In this document: positions 12,219 to 22,394 of the stretch, piece after piece
How positions within the stretch are numbered: the first letter of the stretch is position 1
Layout of the letters: each line of letters begins with the position of its first letter
NCBI GenBank assembly: GCA_963971575.1
Contig: OZ020618.1
Span: 5,830,501 to 5,894,500 of the forward strand
Length of the DNA stretch: 64,000 nt
Direction of reading: 5' to 3'
From: Liopterus haemorrhoidalis
Lineage: Eukaryota > Arthropoda > Insecta > Coleoptera > Dytiscidae
The notes under the pieces: model-generated
Seen by the model: only the letters and a program-made list of their open reading frames with translations
What the model was told of the DNA's origin: nothing
Database searches by the model: none
Translations under genes and position numbers: made by a program

Positions 12219-13823
12219 CAGTGTTTCTCAACCGGGGGGCCGTGAAAGCTTAGTCGGGGGGCCGCGAAGTCATATAAAATCGAAGCATGAATTTATAATA
12301 GAAAAACGTTCAATTTTGCAAGATATATTCATAAATATATGACATTTATATTCATTAAAATATACCTTTTAAACTTAAATAAAATAAATTATACTTATTT
12401 TGACAACTAATTTAAACTAATTAAAACGGTTCGCGTTGGAGGTACTTCAAGTACTTTCAAGTAGGTACGACTTGAACTTGCAATATTTTTTGTTATGCTC
12501 CGAGCTACTGTTAGCTAAAGAGTAAGGATGCGAAAGTGTTCAAAATGGAAAGCAACTTGGAACAATGGAACACTTGTAAATAAAAATACTTGCAAGCCAT
12601 TATAGGTAATCGTAACAGATATTAAAAACATGTTTAAGTAAAAGTTGTTTTTTTTTCAAAAGTTTTATCCAATTATACCCAACACGCCATACTTTCCTAT
12701 AAAAAATCGAAGATGTCCTTGATATCCTGTACTTCCGGTTTATTCCGAATATTTAAATACTACCATCCAATTATTTGGGTAAACTCTGGTCACCAAAATT
12801 TAACGTTATACCTCATCTTCAATAATAAAAAAATAGTGTATTGGGCCCGGTAGTTCAATTTAAACCACCTGTATACTATTGATAAAATATTAATATATGT
12901 GTTTATTCTCATAAAGAATTATTTTAAGCAATTTTGTTCCTTATTTATTAGTTGTTAATGACTATATTCCTTAATGAGCTTTATCAGGATTAGCCATCTT
13001 GATATGTAGTGATACGTGATTTTTGCAAGTGACGTCTTCATTTTTTTCTGACGTTTTTAGTTATTTTTAAGTGATAAAAGTGCAAAAAATACTTGAAATA
13101 GTGTTTTAGTGTGGACTTTAGAGTTTGGACTCCATGCAGACCAAAATTGGAGCGACTGGAACGGTATTTGTAGAAATTTTTGTTAATTTTATAATATAAG
13201 TCATTGTTATGTAGAATGTGCTTCTATGGACAATATAGAAACACATACATGCATACACTATCGGCTATAACTAGAGAAACAAAACTATTTTTTAAATCAT
13301 TGGCATAAATCCCGATTATTGACTAAATGAATATTGAATTATATTGGTATAGCAACAACAATTTATAAGTTAGAACCTGCTCTTCAAATATTTGTTGTAC
13401 TGGTACAATAAATAAAATAATTAACTTTCTGCTGCAGCAGACCATCTGCATATTTCGTCGCGTAAGTAAAAGACTTAATAATAAAACAATTTTTTGTGCT
13501 TAAATTTTTTCCTTTGGCCTAGCTCCCGTTCTTGTCCCGGTTTATAGTTTCATAATTATGGTAAGCCTATATATATATCAGCACCTCAGAGGTAAATTGT
13601 ATTAAGTCGCAAATGATAAATAGCTCAGAAAATACGATTTAAGATTGTTTATCTTATTACGTTGATCGACTTGATACAGTTTTAAAGCAACGTATATTGA
13701 AACTGGCTAGAGCTATAGTTCCAAATTATTTTGCACTCGACAGACTATAAAGTATTGAGTCACTTGGCACTAAAATGTCATTTTTGATAAAAATGTGACT
13801 TGATACAGTTTACCTCTTAGGTG

Positions 13824-13858
<35 letters not shown>

Positions 13859-13923
13859 GGGGCCGCAGACAATATATAAGTTATTTTGGGGGGTCCCATG
13901 CCAGAAAAGGTTGAGAAACACTG
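12219..13923. mobile_element. hAT-type element with nested MITE
   Basis: Inverted ends CAGTGTTTCTCAACC and GGTTGAGAAACACTG are flanked by the 8-bp direct repeat CCTTAGAC (12211-12218, 13924-13931). The 1705-bp interior has no transposase frame that I can read, so it is non-autonomous. It contains the smaller inverted-repeat element at about 13567-13845. Confidence 0.85.
13567..13845. mobile_element. Nested MITE with AT-dinucleotide ends
   Basis: Inverted ends ATCAGCACCTCAGAGGTAAA and TTTACCTCTTAGGTGCTGAT sit between TA-repeat tracts. It lies wholly inside the hAT element 12219-13923, so it is the younger insertion. TA-microsatellite flanks hide the exact target duplication. Confidence 0.65.
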
Positions 13924-13931
13924 CCTTAGAC

Positions 13932-14754
13932 ACTGTGGCTAAAGTGACCTTGTGAATTCGATAAGTTGATATGCGCAACATTTTGAAAACCTCTGCATAA
14001 GTCAGTGTTTAATCTGATAAATTTTATATGATTTCAAACTATAACACGAAGTTATAAAAAAATTATATCTCTATAAAAAAAGCAATCTTGCATAATTTTA
14101 TAAAATAATCAATAATCTAATTATTATTTTACGACAAATAAACTGGGTTGTATACCCACGTGTTCTTAAAAATATCTATTTTAAGAAAATATGGGAAATA
14201 CTGATATAAGATACAAATTAAAATTTCCTGAAACGTGATACTTTTTCTGAACAATCACCCTCAATAGAAAAGAAAGAAGCAATTAAATATAATGTACTCA
14301 TATATAAATAAAATGTTCTTAAATTAAAAACATTGCAAAGTTTCACAAAACTGTTTATTAGCCATTGTCATGCTGACTGCAGTTTCGGTGTTAACCATTG
14401 ACAAAGCTACAAGCCATTGTAGATTTGATAACTGAACACATGACGTCAAAAAATTCTGAGCGTCAACAGGGGATAGGCATGATTTTTTAATTTATTTTAT
14501 TATATTCCTTTTGTTGCATGTAAGCAGTTTTGCATTTTTTTTTTAATTTGAAGGCTTAAAAAAATTATAAATGTATGTAGTGCGCGAAAACGACGTGTGA
14601 CGTCATACCGCAACTAAGTACAGCCTATCCAGTGTACTGCGTACAGCCTGGGTTATGTATAGTTAGAGTGATTTTAATTAAAATAAAGTTTAATTCTATA
14701 AAAACAATTTATACATGTTTACCGAATTAAATTTTATATTAAAATATATAAAAT
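13932..14754. other. Gene-free stretch upstream of THAP exon
   Basis: AT-rich. Motifs GTGACGTCATACCGCA (~14597-14612) upstream and GTGACGTCAAACCGCA (~15100-15115) downstream bracket the THAP-like exon as direct, not inverted, copies. Their meaning is unknown. Confidence 0.35.
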
Positions 14755-14976
14755 ATGGAAGATCCAGGCCCCAGTACTTCGAAACATAGTCGAAAATATT
14801 GTTTAGTACCGATGTGCACAAATAGTTCAATTAGAAATCCAAAAAAATAATTTATATCATTACCTGATGGCGAAAAACAACAGAAAAGGCGAAATTTGTG
14901 GCTGAAAGCTATGAGGCGAAATAAAACCGATATTTCAGAAAAAAGTAAACTTTATGTTTGTGAAGACCATTTTAAT
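14755..14976 (+). pseudogene. THAP zinc-finger exon with a premature stop
   Basis: From ATG 14755 the frame reads MEDPGPSTSKHSRKYCLVPMC, then SLPDGEKQQKRRNLWLKAMR and LYVCEDHF. It ends at a consensus donor (GTGAGT at 14977) after 74 codons. Cys-x4-Cys, the central Trp and Cys-x2-His in order form the C2CH signature of a THAP DNA-binding domain. A TAA at 14848-14850 interrupts it. THAP domains occur in P-element-like and some Harbinger proteins as well as host genes. No downstream exon was found, so a transposon remnant is most likely. Confidence 0.7.
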
Positions 14977-15292
14977 GTGAGTACATATATTTTATAAATT
15001 ATTTTAATAAGAAATGCGTGAAAAATTGTTTAAAAACAAATACAAAACTCTCGAAAAATACAATATACACACGTAAAGATTATGTTTAGTCTGTATCTGT
15101 GACGTCAAACCGCAGCAGTCTCAGTCTTATTTACTCGGCAACCTTCGCGGCGTGGTCGGCTTATTTCAAATTTACAATATTTTAATTAAAAAATTTGGCT
15201 ATAATATTAATTAAAATGTGATTTTTGTTGTGTTAGGTGACATAACTAACATTAAAATATCAATAAAATGTAGTTTTAAGGAAATATAAATT

Positions 15293-15843
15293 TTATGCGT
15301 ATCCCCTATTGTAAAACTTCAGAACTGATGTCATCAAGATGGCTACCGAATTATCAGCTGATTGTAACCTACAACAATATTTAAAATATATTAAGTCGCA
15401 AGGACTCAAGTCAGGCTTATAAGGAGGCTGAGGAGCCACAAGAATGTTTTTACAGACCAAAACTCGTTTATTGAAATTGCTGTGTGAGAAGGAGCATTGT
15501 CTCATCCCTAATTCATTGGTCAAAATCTGATGAACTGTAGTGTGAGTCAAATTCAACTCTTCCCCGATCATTCTAACTATCAACCGACGATCTGAACGCA
15601 CAAGATCCCAAATTCTATCGACATTTTCATCGGTTCTTGAAGATGAAGGCCTTCCGCTGCGTGATTCATCTTCAACCAACTCTCTTCCTTCTGAAAATGC
15701 CTTAAATCACCAAAAACCTGGGTCCTTGACAAAACACTGTCTCCGTAGGCCTGCTGAAGTTTTGCAAAAGTTTCCGTTGCACTGTGTCCAAGTCTGAAGC
15801 AAAACTTGATAGCACACCGTTGCTCGAAATAAATGTCACTCAT
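15293..15843 (-). pseudogene. Mariner transposase, frameshifted and internally deleted
   Basis: On - the N-terminus MSDIYFEQRCAIKFCFRLG, then SRTDENVDRIWDLVRSDRRL and IGEELNLTHTTVHQIL, is the HTH_48 plus second HTH of mariner transposases (SETMAR-like). A frameshift near 15680 separates the two parts. After NELGMRQ the frame jumps to QPPYKPDLSPCDLIYF, the region of the third catalytic Asp. The first two catalytic aspartates are therefore deleted. The remnant cannot be active. I did not find convincing terminal repeats. Confidence 0.85.
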
Positions 15844-16393
15844 TTTTAGAACGCACTAGAAAAAACTGTTTCACGAAAAAAATCGCTACGGACAACAAAA
15901 TTACTCTAGTGAGTTCAAACTCGTACTGAAGGCATATCACATATTCACCTGCCGCCCCTACAAGTCCCGCGACCCAAATGTTGTCAGATCAAATGCTATG
16001 TTGCCAGTCCGGTTAAATTAAGTACACACCTCGTGCATCAAGAAATAAAAATTATGTATATCAGTTAAATTCTTTTACATCCCAAGTATTTTTGGAATTT
16101 GTAGAATACACTTTTCTACGTCACATGCTTAAGCTATTATGTTGCTGACCAAATAGTGATCCTATTTACTTTGTTTCAAGATTATCCTGAACGTGAGATG
16201 TATTGAAAACAATGAGATTTGATTAATTGTAATTACGGTGTTAGTAGAGACATTTACAGATAAATATTTGAGTTAAAGGAAGGTACAGATATCAAGAACC
16301 AACTAGAACAATGATTCCCAATCGGGGATGCACCTACCCGGCGTACGCGATTGTTAGTTTAGGGATACGCAAATATATTATTAAGTTGAGCAT
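15844..16393. other. Gene-free stretch with hAT-like end
   Basis: At about 16309-16380 the sequence CAATGATTCCCAATCGGGGA looks like the left end of a hAT-type element, but no partner end was found. Otherwise I see nothing. Confidence 0.35.
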
Positions 16394-17316
16394 AACGGGA
16401 TGAGAAGTAAAAGTATTGCCGTCAAAAGTGGAGTTAAGCAAGGCTGCCTACTATCTCCTCTATTATTTAATACCGTGTTGGACTTGGTTCTTCGTAATGC
16501 TCTTACAGAACACAGAGGCATACAGTGGGATTTCCAAAACAGTTTGGAAGATTTGAGCTATGCGGACGATATATGCCTTCTGTCACATAATTATGAAGAT
16601 ATGCAAGCCAAACTTGAAAGTAGAAGTACTTTGGCAAATTTAGTTGGCTTCTGAATAAATAAATCGAAAACCAAAGTAATGCGAATTGGTATCAATAACA
16701 TCAACAGATTTTACATTAACGGCGAAGACTTAGAAGATGTGGAAGAATTCTGCTACCTCGGTAGTGCAATAACGAGAGATGGAGGAACTACAAGGGACGT
16801 AAACAACAGAATACTTAAAGCTCAACAAGCATTCGGCTTGTTGAAAGAAGTCTGGAAATCCAATAAGATCTCTCGTAACACTAAGGTACGCATATTTAAA
16901 ACCAATGTAAAATCAGTCACTGGAAAGTCACTAAAGAAATTACCCATAAACTCCAAGTTTTTATTAACAGATGTCTGCGCAGAATTTTTCGCATTACTTG
17001 GTCAGATCATATTCCCAATACTCATCTTTGGGAATCGACAGCATAAAAACCTATCCACTTGGAAATTCAGGCAAGAAAGTGGAACTGGATTGGGTATACC
17101 CTCCGGAAGGCAGTAAATTACATCTCCAGAATGGCATTAGAGTGGAACCCTCAAAGAAGCCGTCGTAGAGGTCGCCCTGTATCCACATGGAGGAGAACGA
17201 TATACAAAGAACTGGATGCCCACGGAACTACCTGGCGCCAGGTGAAGAGGCTTGCTCTTCACAGACCCCGTTGGCGCGAGTTTGTGAAGGCCCTATGCTC
17301 CAGCGAGGAGATCTAG
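16394..17316 (+). pseudogene. RTE-like LINE reverse transcriptase fragment
   Basis: The frame shows VKSGVKQGCLLSPLLF and LSYADDICLLSH (the YADD polymerase active site), then EEFCYLGSAITRDGG. After a frame change it shows ARKWNWIGYTLRK...RRRGRPVSTWRR, the C-terminal segment usual in RTE-type and related LINE polyproteins. A TGA at 16652-16654 and at least one frameshift near 16910 break it. The endonuclease and the first RT motifs are missing, so the copy is 5'-truncated and dead. A MITE follows 10 bp after the last coding codon. Confidence 0.85.
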
Positions 17317-17325
17317 GACACAATA

Positions 17326-17740
17326 TACCGGGTGAATTATTTAAGGAGCAACATACATGTTTCACATATAATGTTAATGAAGTGAGTTATTTCAAAAGCA
17401 ACATAGCCATAAAACAAATGCTTATCGTATCCATAGAAAAGACAAAATATTATGTTTTTAAATATTTTTTGGACTTAGCTACTAAGGACATTATTATTTT
17501 TGTTTGTTTGTAAATATAAACAAACTAATAAAAATTCATTTATTGTTTCTAATTTACTATTTTTTAGCCGTCTAGGAACTTTATCATGTCAAATAACTAT
17601 TATATCTAATCACCATTGCATATCTGTTGCCATGGATATGAGCTTGCTTTCATAATTTGCTATGTTGCAAATGAAATAACTCACTTCATTAACATTCTTA
17701 GTGAAACATGCATGTTGCTCCTTAAATAATTCACCCGGTA
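17326..17740. mobile_element. MITE with ~80-bp inverted ends
   Basis: Ends start TACCGGGTGAATTATTTAAG inward on both sides, and the similarity continues for about 80 bp through GGAGCAACAT, TTTCAC and AATGAAGTGAGTTATTTC. TA flanks it (17324-17325, 17741-17742). There is no transposase. Confidence 0.8.
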
Positions 17741-17742
17741 TA

Positions 17743-18773
17743 TATATAAAAATATTTAATAATGGCGAGAAAAGATTCATATTAACAATGAAAGATCATC
17801 AATCAGATGAACCTGATTTCGAAAAATTCTGTGCCTCAAAAGACACAAGGATCGCACTGCAAATATCCAGTGAGCCAGCTCACTTCGCTCAGTATACAGA
17901 TCTAATTCAGTGAACGAGTTCGATTATAAACGACCCAGCTCTAACTGCAATCAATCACAATGCTTTAAATTGAAATAAACCAATAGGAATACTAATCTTG
18001 TAACCAATCAGAAATTTCTAAATTGAAATGAACAAATAGGAATAGTATAATCCTACAATCAATGAAATTACTCTAAAAATTTAGATGAACCTATAACTAA
18101 TAATCAATGGAAAAGTACTTGAGATATGTTAAAAAATTAATGGAAAAAGTGATTGAAATTTTTTTATGAAAATGAACTTGCATTATCATACATTACAACA
18201 AATTTTGTCTTGTTAGAATTCTCATATGCAGTTTTCAGTTTTAATGAAAAGAAAATTGGCTTTCCATTTCTGGTTTAATAAGAAAATAGGGTGTTTCACG
18301 GATAATGGCCATATTTTCAACAATTAACTTGCAATCCCTATAAACCTACCTCAATTTTCTCTAAGATCGTTTGGTGAATACTAATTACTTTTTTACTTTG
18401 TAAGTTTATGGTTTCATGACCAAGTTTTTTATTAGTTATAAAACTGTTTATAAAAAGTGTAGTTTCTTATTATTTATTTATTTTATATTCGGTTGCATGT
18501 AACTTTGTCATTATATATCATTTTCATATTAAATATTTAAATGTTTTTTTATAATAAACGTATCATGTATGACTTTTAATGCAATAATCTATCAAATACA
18601 GTGTATTGAAATCATTTATCACACGTGCACAATAATGATTTTAACCCTTTGCAGTCGGATGACTGTCAATTACATTCAATTTTCATTTTCGAGGTGTGTG
18701 CACCTATTGAAGAATTGAAGACTTAAATTGTCTTTAATATTATTAATAATATAGTGATTACAAATTACTTGGA
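17743..18773. other. Gene-free AT-rich stretch
   Basis: No gene, terminal repeat or satellite recognised. Confidence 0.4.
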
Positions 18774-18930
18774 GAGGCCATCTGCTGGAGCATACAGATA
18801 CTCCAAAATACCTAGGACTCAAATTAGATCGCACGTTATCTTTTAAACAGCATTGTTGTGACACCGAGCTTAAAGTCTGCGCTAGAAATAACATACTTCG
18901 GAAATTAACAGGGTCCACGTGGGGTGCACA

Positions 18931-19597
18931 CATATATATATAAACTAGTATATGGCGCCTGGCCTATCTCTCAATGTAAATTCAAATGTTCCAACATAGA
19001 GAGTAAGATATACATATGTCTGTCTCTTTTGGTGACCGTAAAACACAATGCGCATGCTCGGGTAGTGTTAATTCATTTTGAAAAAGCAGGATAAAATCAG
19101 ATGAAATGACATTTACATTTAAAAAAATAAGGTTAGAAGTTATCAAACAAAAACCCTAATTATTTGCTTTATACTATTTGGTAAAAAAGACGTAGCTGTA
19201 CCCGTTTAAATGGCTAATATAATATTTACTGTGAATATTGACTGCTTATTTAAAAGGAACAACACACTTCTTTACTTTAAAATTACATTTAGAGTTGTAA
19301 TACACAATTTGCTGGCATTTTCGTTATAAATTCGAACTCTTTTCACAATTTAATACAGACAAAACTTCGTATAATTTTTCTAACAGAAAGAATGACGCCA
19401 CATGTCCACATGCCTAGCTCCTTCTGTTAACTCCCGCTACGTAACTGTAATTTTTTCGACCAATAGCAAGGTCGCAATTTAGACATGCGCAAACAATTCA
19501 CCGGGCATAAAGGGGCACGACAATACATACCTCCATCCTTCTATCATGGAACATCTAGCCAGCGTTCATGCGCCATATACTTGTTTATATATATATG
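18931..19597. mobile_element. Transposon inserted into the LINE coding region
   Basis: The ends are inverted (CATATATATATAAACTAGTA left; CATATATATATAAACAAGTA read inward from the right), then TATGGCGC on both. The duplicated target is GGTGCACA (18923-18930, 19598-19605), or 9 bp if the adjacent G is counted. Removal of the element plus one duplicate restores the host LINE frame, which proves the insertion. There is no transposase frame. The 8-9-bp duplication fits hAT, Merlin or MULE types. Confidence 0.85.
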
Positions 19598-20085
19598 GGT
19601 GCACAACCGGAGGTTTTACGAACATCGGCTCTAGCTTTGAGTTTTTCTACTGCCGAATATGCGGCACCAGTTTGAAATAACTCGGTGCATGCTAAACGTG
19701 TAGATACGGCGATAAACGACACTGTCCGAATAGTAACAGGATGTTTAAAACCAACACCTGTTAATAAACTATATCTCATCATTGGGATAGCACCTCCAGA
19801 TATCAGAAGACAGGTCGCCACAGAAGCAGAAAAATTTAAGGCGGATACAGATCACAGACTCCCACTGTTTGCTCACGTAGCTGAAACAGGCAGGCTTAAA
19901 CCCCGAAAAAGTTTTTTACGTTCTACAACTGCCACACCAATCACTCCCATGAATCGAAGGATAGAACTCTGGAGGGAGCATGCGTTGGCCACCTGGCTTG
20001 CACCTAAAGAACAACTGAGCTTTGGTCACCAGTTACAATATACAACATAGAGAGCGCTGAACAGACTCCGTACTGGTGTTACTAG

Positions 20086-20215
20086 AGGTTTGTTCGTTTG
20101 TGTTGCACCAGACTTGTCCAGGACAAGAGCAGCTGACGTCACTATATAAGATAGCATTGGTGGGGGAAGCTGTGGTGTAGTTCAGTGTAGGTTGGGCAAC
20201 ACAAACGAACACACC
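20086..20215. mobile_element. Small MITE nested in the LINE fragment
   Basis: Inverted ends GTTCGTTTGTGTTGC and GCAACACAAACGAAC lie ~125 bp apart and interrupt the LINE C-terminal frame between LRTGVTR and the KDNLKKWGY segment. It has no coding capacity. The target duplication was not resolved. Confidence 0.65.
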
Positions 20216-20554
20216 TTAAGTGTAAAGACAACTTAAAGAAGTGGGGATACATTGCTGGAATTGCAGAATGCCACTGCGGAAAATACCAGGATTACCAACA
20301 TCTACTGGTTTGTACAAACATAGGAGGTAGCTGCAAACCTGACGACCTCAATGATGCCAATAACGAAGCGCTCTTGGTAACAAGATTTTGGGAGAAGTAT
20401 ATGACGTGGTTTTGTGGACACGAAATGATGATGATGATGATTAGAAATATGGAAAAAGTTTACAATTCAATGGAGGACAGTGAAATTTTTGGGATGGGTG
20501 TAACAAAAAAGAAAAATCATATGGTCATTTTATTAAAAAATAATAGAAAATGAA

Positions 20555-21319
20555 AAAATTGATGTGAAGTGTGAATTTTCACACATTTCAGGGTTTCGCA
20601 GGTATTTATTAACTGTGTGATGATTATTTGGGATGCCAAAACAAATGCAAAAAAAAAACAAAAAAGTAAAAATTGACGGGATTCGAACACAGTTTCTTAC
20701 AGTAGTTTCAACTCACTAAGCGAGAACGCTACCACTGTGCTATACAGGATCACTCGTTTACTAGGTTAAATAGCGGATTAAATATATTACATATTTTACT
20801 TAAAAACACAAAAAATGCGTTATTTTCCGAAAACATAATCTGATCAAAAATTCCTGTTGTACTATTCCGGTTCACACCAATGTACATTACTGAGAATTTT
20901 TTCAGATTTTTAGTTTAAACCATCTGGGCTACAGGGTGTGGGACAAAAATTTTTTTGCACAATTTTGGCAAAAATTGCCTCAAAATAATTTATTTTGCAA
21001 TAATAAAAATTTGATCGTTAATCCACGTACCAAGGGCTTTCATTTGATACCCTACACTGTTACACTACAATTGTAAAAAATTATATTTTTTTTCGATGAG
21101 CATATATTTGTTTATATTTTTAGGGGGATGTTTTTTAGATGTTTTAGTATTTTTCCTATGTGCGGGTCAAAGAGTTGTATAAGCATGCCAAATTTCAACT
21201 CTCTAGGTTTAGCCGTTTGGCTACAATTTTTACCGAACAGACAGACAGACAGACAGACAGACAGACGACAAAATGACGGTATAAGGGTTTTTTGGTCATA
21301 CCTACAAAACCCTAAAAAA
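20555..21319 (-). repeat. tRNA-module repeat family, copy B
   Basis: Reverse-orientation member. It starts with AAAAATTGATGTGAAGTGTG and the hairpin GTGTGAATTTTCACAC, and ends with a (CAGA)n tract (21238-21264) and GGTCATACCTACAAAACCCT. It is shorter than the others because most of the block between the hairpin end and the tRNA-like module is missing. Confidence 0.75.
20675..20755 (-). ncRNA. tRNA-like module in repeat copy B
   Basis: On - an A-box-like TAGCACAGTGGTAGC (20728-20742) and a B-box-like TGTTCGAATCCC (about 20679-20690) stand at tRNA spacing. The sequence between them differs from the other copies. Cloverleaf folding was not proven. Confidence 0.5.
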
Positions 21320-22232
21320 CGGCTTTGTGATAACTGTTATATGAAAATGAAATCCATATCTCTAGATTTTTTTTAGCAATATTTTTCAATAAAATTTTCT
21401 GTTTGTTAAATATCTGGAATATATTTCTTTCATTTTATTTCATCTTTGTCATGTAGCAATAATTGAGAATAGTATATTCTGTAACAAGGTTGGAATGAGA
21501 AAATGCGATGCGAGTGGAACATCGACACGAGTAAACCGACACGAGTAAACTCCCATTTCTAGTTAACCGAGTTTTACCAAAAGTTGATCAACTCGTGCCA
21601 TTGATGTCAAAAGCTTAAATATGAGGTTTCATAAAAACCCTTTTAGCCGAATTTGCTCTGCACCTGTACACGGAAGCGTTTTTTAAAGACGCATTTTTCT
21701 TGTAATTTGACGTGAACCACCCCCAAGAAAATCTTTAGCCTCTGAGCCACCCTAAGAAATAATTTTAACTTCCCAAGAAAAATATCAGGATGCGTGCCTG
21801 ATTTTACTGTGTCCTAAGACATTTTGAGTTGCAAAAGATGTTCGCTAACAAAATAGCGTAAATCAAACAACATAGACTCTAAATTTTATTTTAATTTGTA
21901 TTTTTTACATTAATAGCTGTTCAAAACAGCAGGACTATGATAAATGAGAGAATATAGTCAGTAACAACATAACCATCCATTTTAAGTTGAACTGGATCTG
22001 CAAGTGACATGAACTTATAAACTATTATATCATATCAAGAACCTACATTTATTCTCAAGGACTATAATCCTTTTAAGAAGCTAATATTCAAACTGAAACG
22101 TAATATACACTCTTCTATTCACCAAAATAACTATCAAACACGTAACTCATTTTCATTGATTAATTTTCCAGTAAATAATACTGCCATACTCATAGCTATT
22201 TCATATTGATTAATTTTGTCCTTTTTTTTTAG
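21320..22232. other. Intron or upstream DNA of NPDC1-like gene
   Basis: No coding signal is recognised. Because the first visible NPDC1 exon starts inside a codon, this must be intron. A polypyrimidine tract (22221-22230) precedes the acceptor AG. Confidence 0.5.
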
Positions 22233-22394
22233 TTTGCAGAAGAACGTGAAAAGTGCTTCTGATGTAGAGTATCCAGCTTATGGAGTAACAGGGCCAAACA
22301 AAGATGTATCACCCACCGGAGACCGTCGATTGGCACAGTCGGCCCAAATGTATCATTATCAACATCAAAAACAACAAATCATCGCTATGGAAAG
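22233..22394 (+). CDS. NPDC1: NPDC1-like exon (juxtamembrane and YHYQHQ region)
   Basis: The acceptor is a T-run then AG (22231-22232); the donor is AAAG|GTAATA. The first base completes a split codon. It reads LQKNVKSASDVEYPAYG through AQSAQMYHYQHQKQQIIAME. An alternative acceptor seven bases downstream (CAG at 22237-22239) would break the incoming phase. Confidence 0.88.

Larger units (their letters stand above)
18774..20440 (+). pseudogene. Jockey-like LINE 3' part, split by two insertions
   Basis: The first piece (18774-18930) reads TPKYLGLKLDRTLSFKQHCC and NNILRKLTGSTWG, the end of a reverse transcriptase domain in jockey-type LINEs. The second (19606-20079) reads STAEYAAPV, ITGCLKPTPV-like VTGCLKPTPVNKLYLIIGIAPP and a stop after QLQYTT. 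The third (~20224-20440) reads LKKWGYIAGIAECHCGKYQDYQHLL with a CHC...H...C cluster. Leaving out 18931-19605 rejoins the Trp-Gly-Ala-Gln-Pro codons exactly. Extra stops (for example a TGA after AAPV) show decay. A GAT repeat tail follows at ~20428. Confidence 0.8.
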
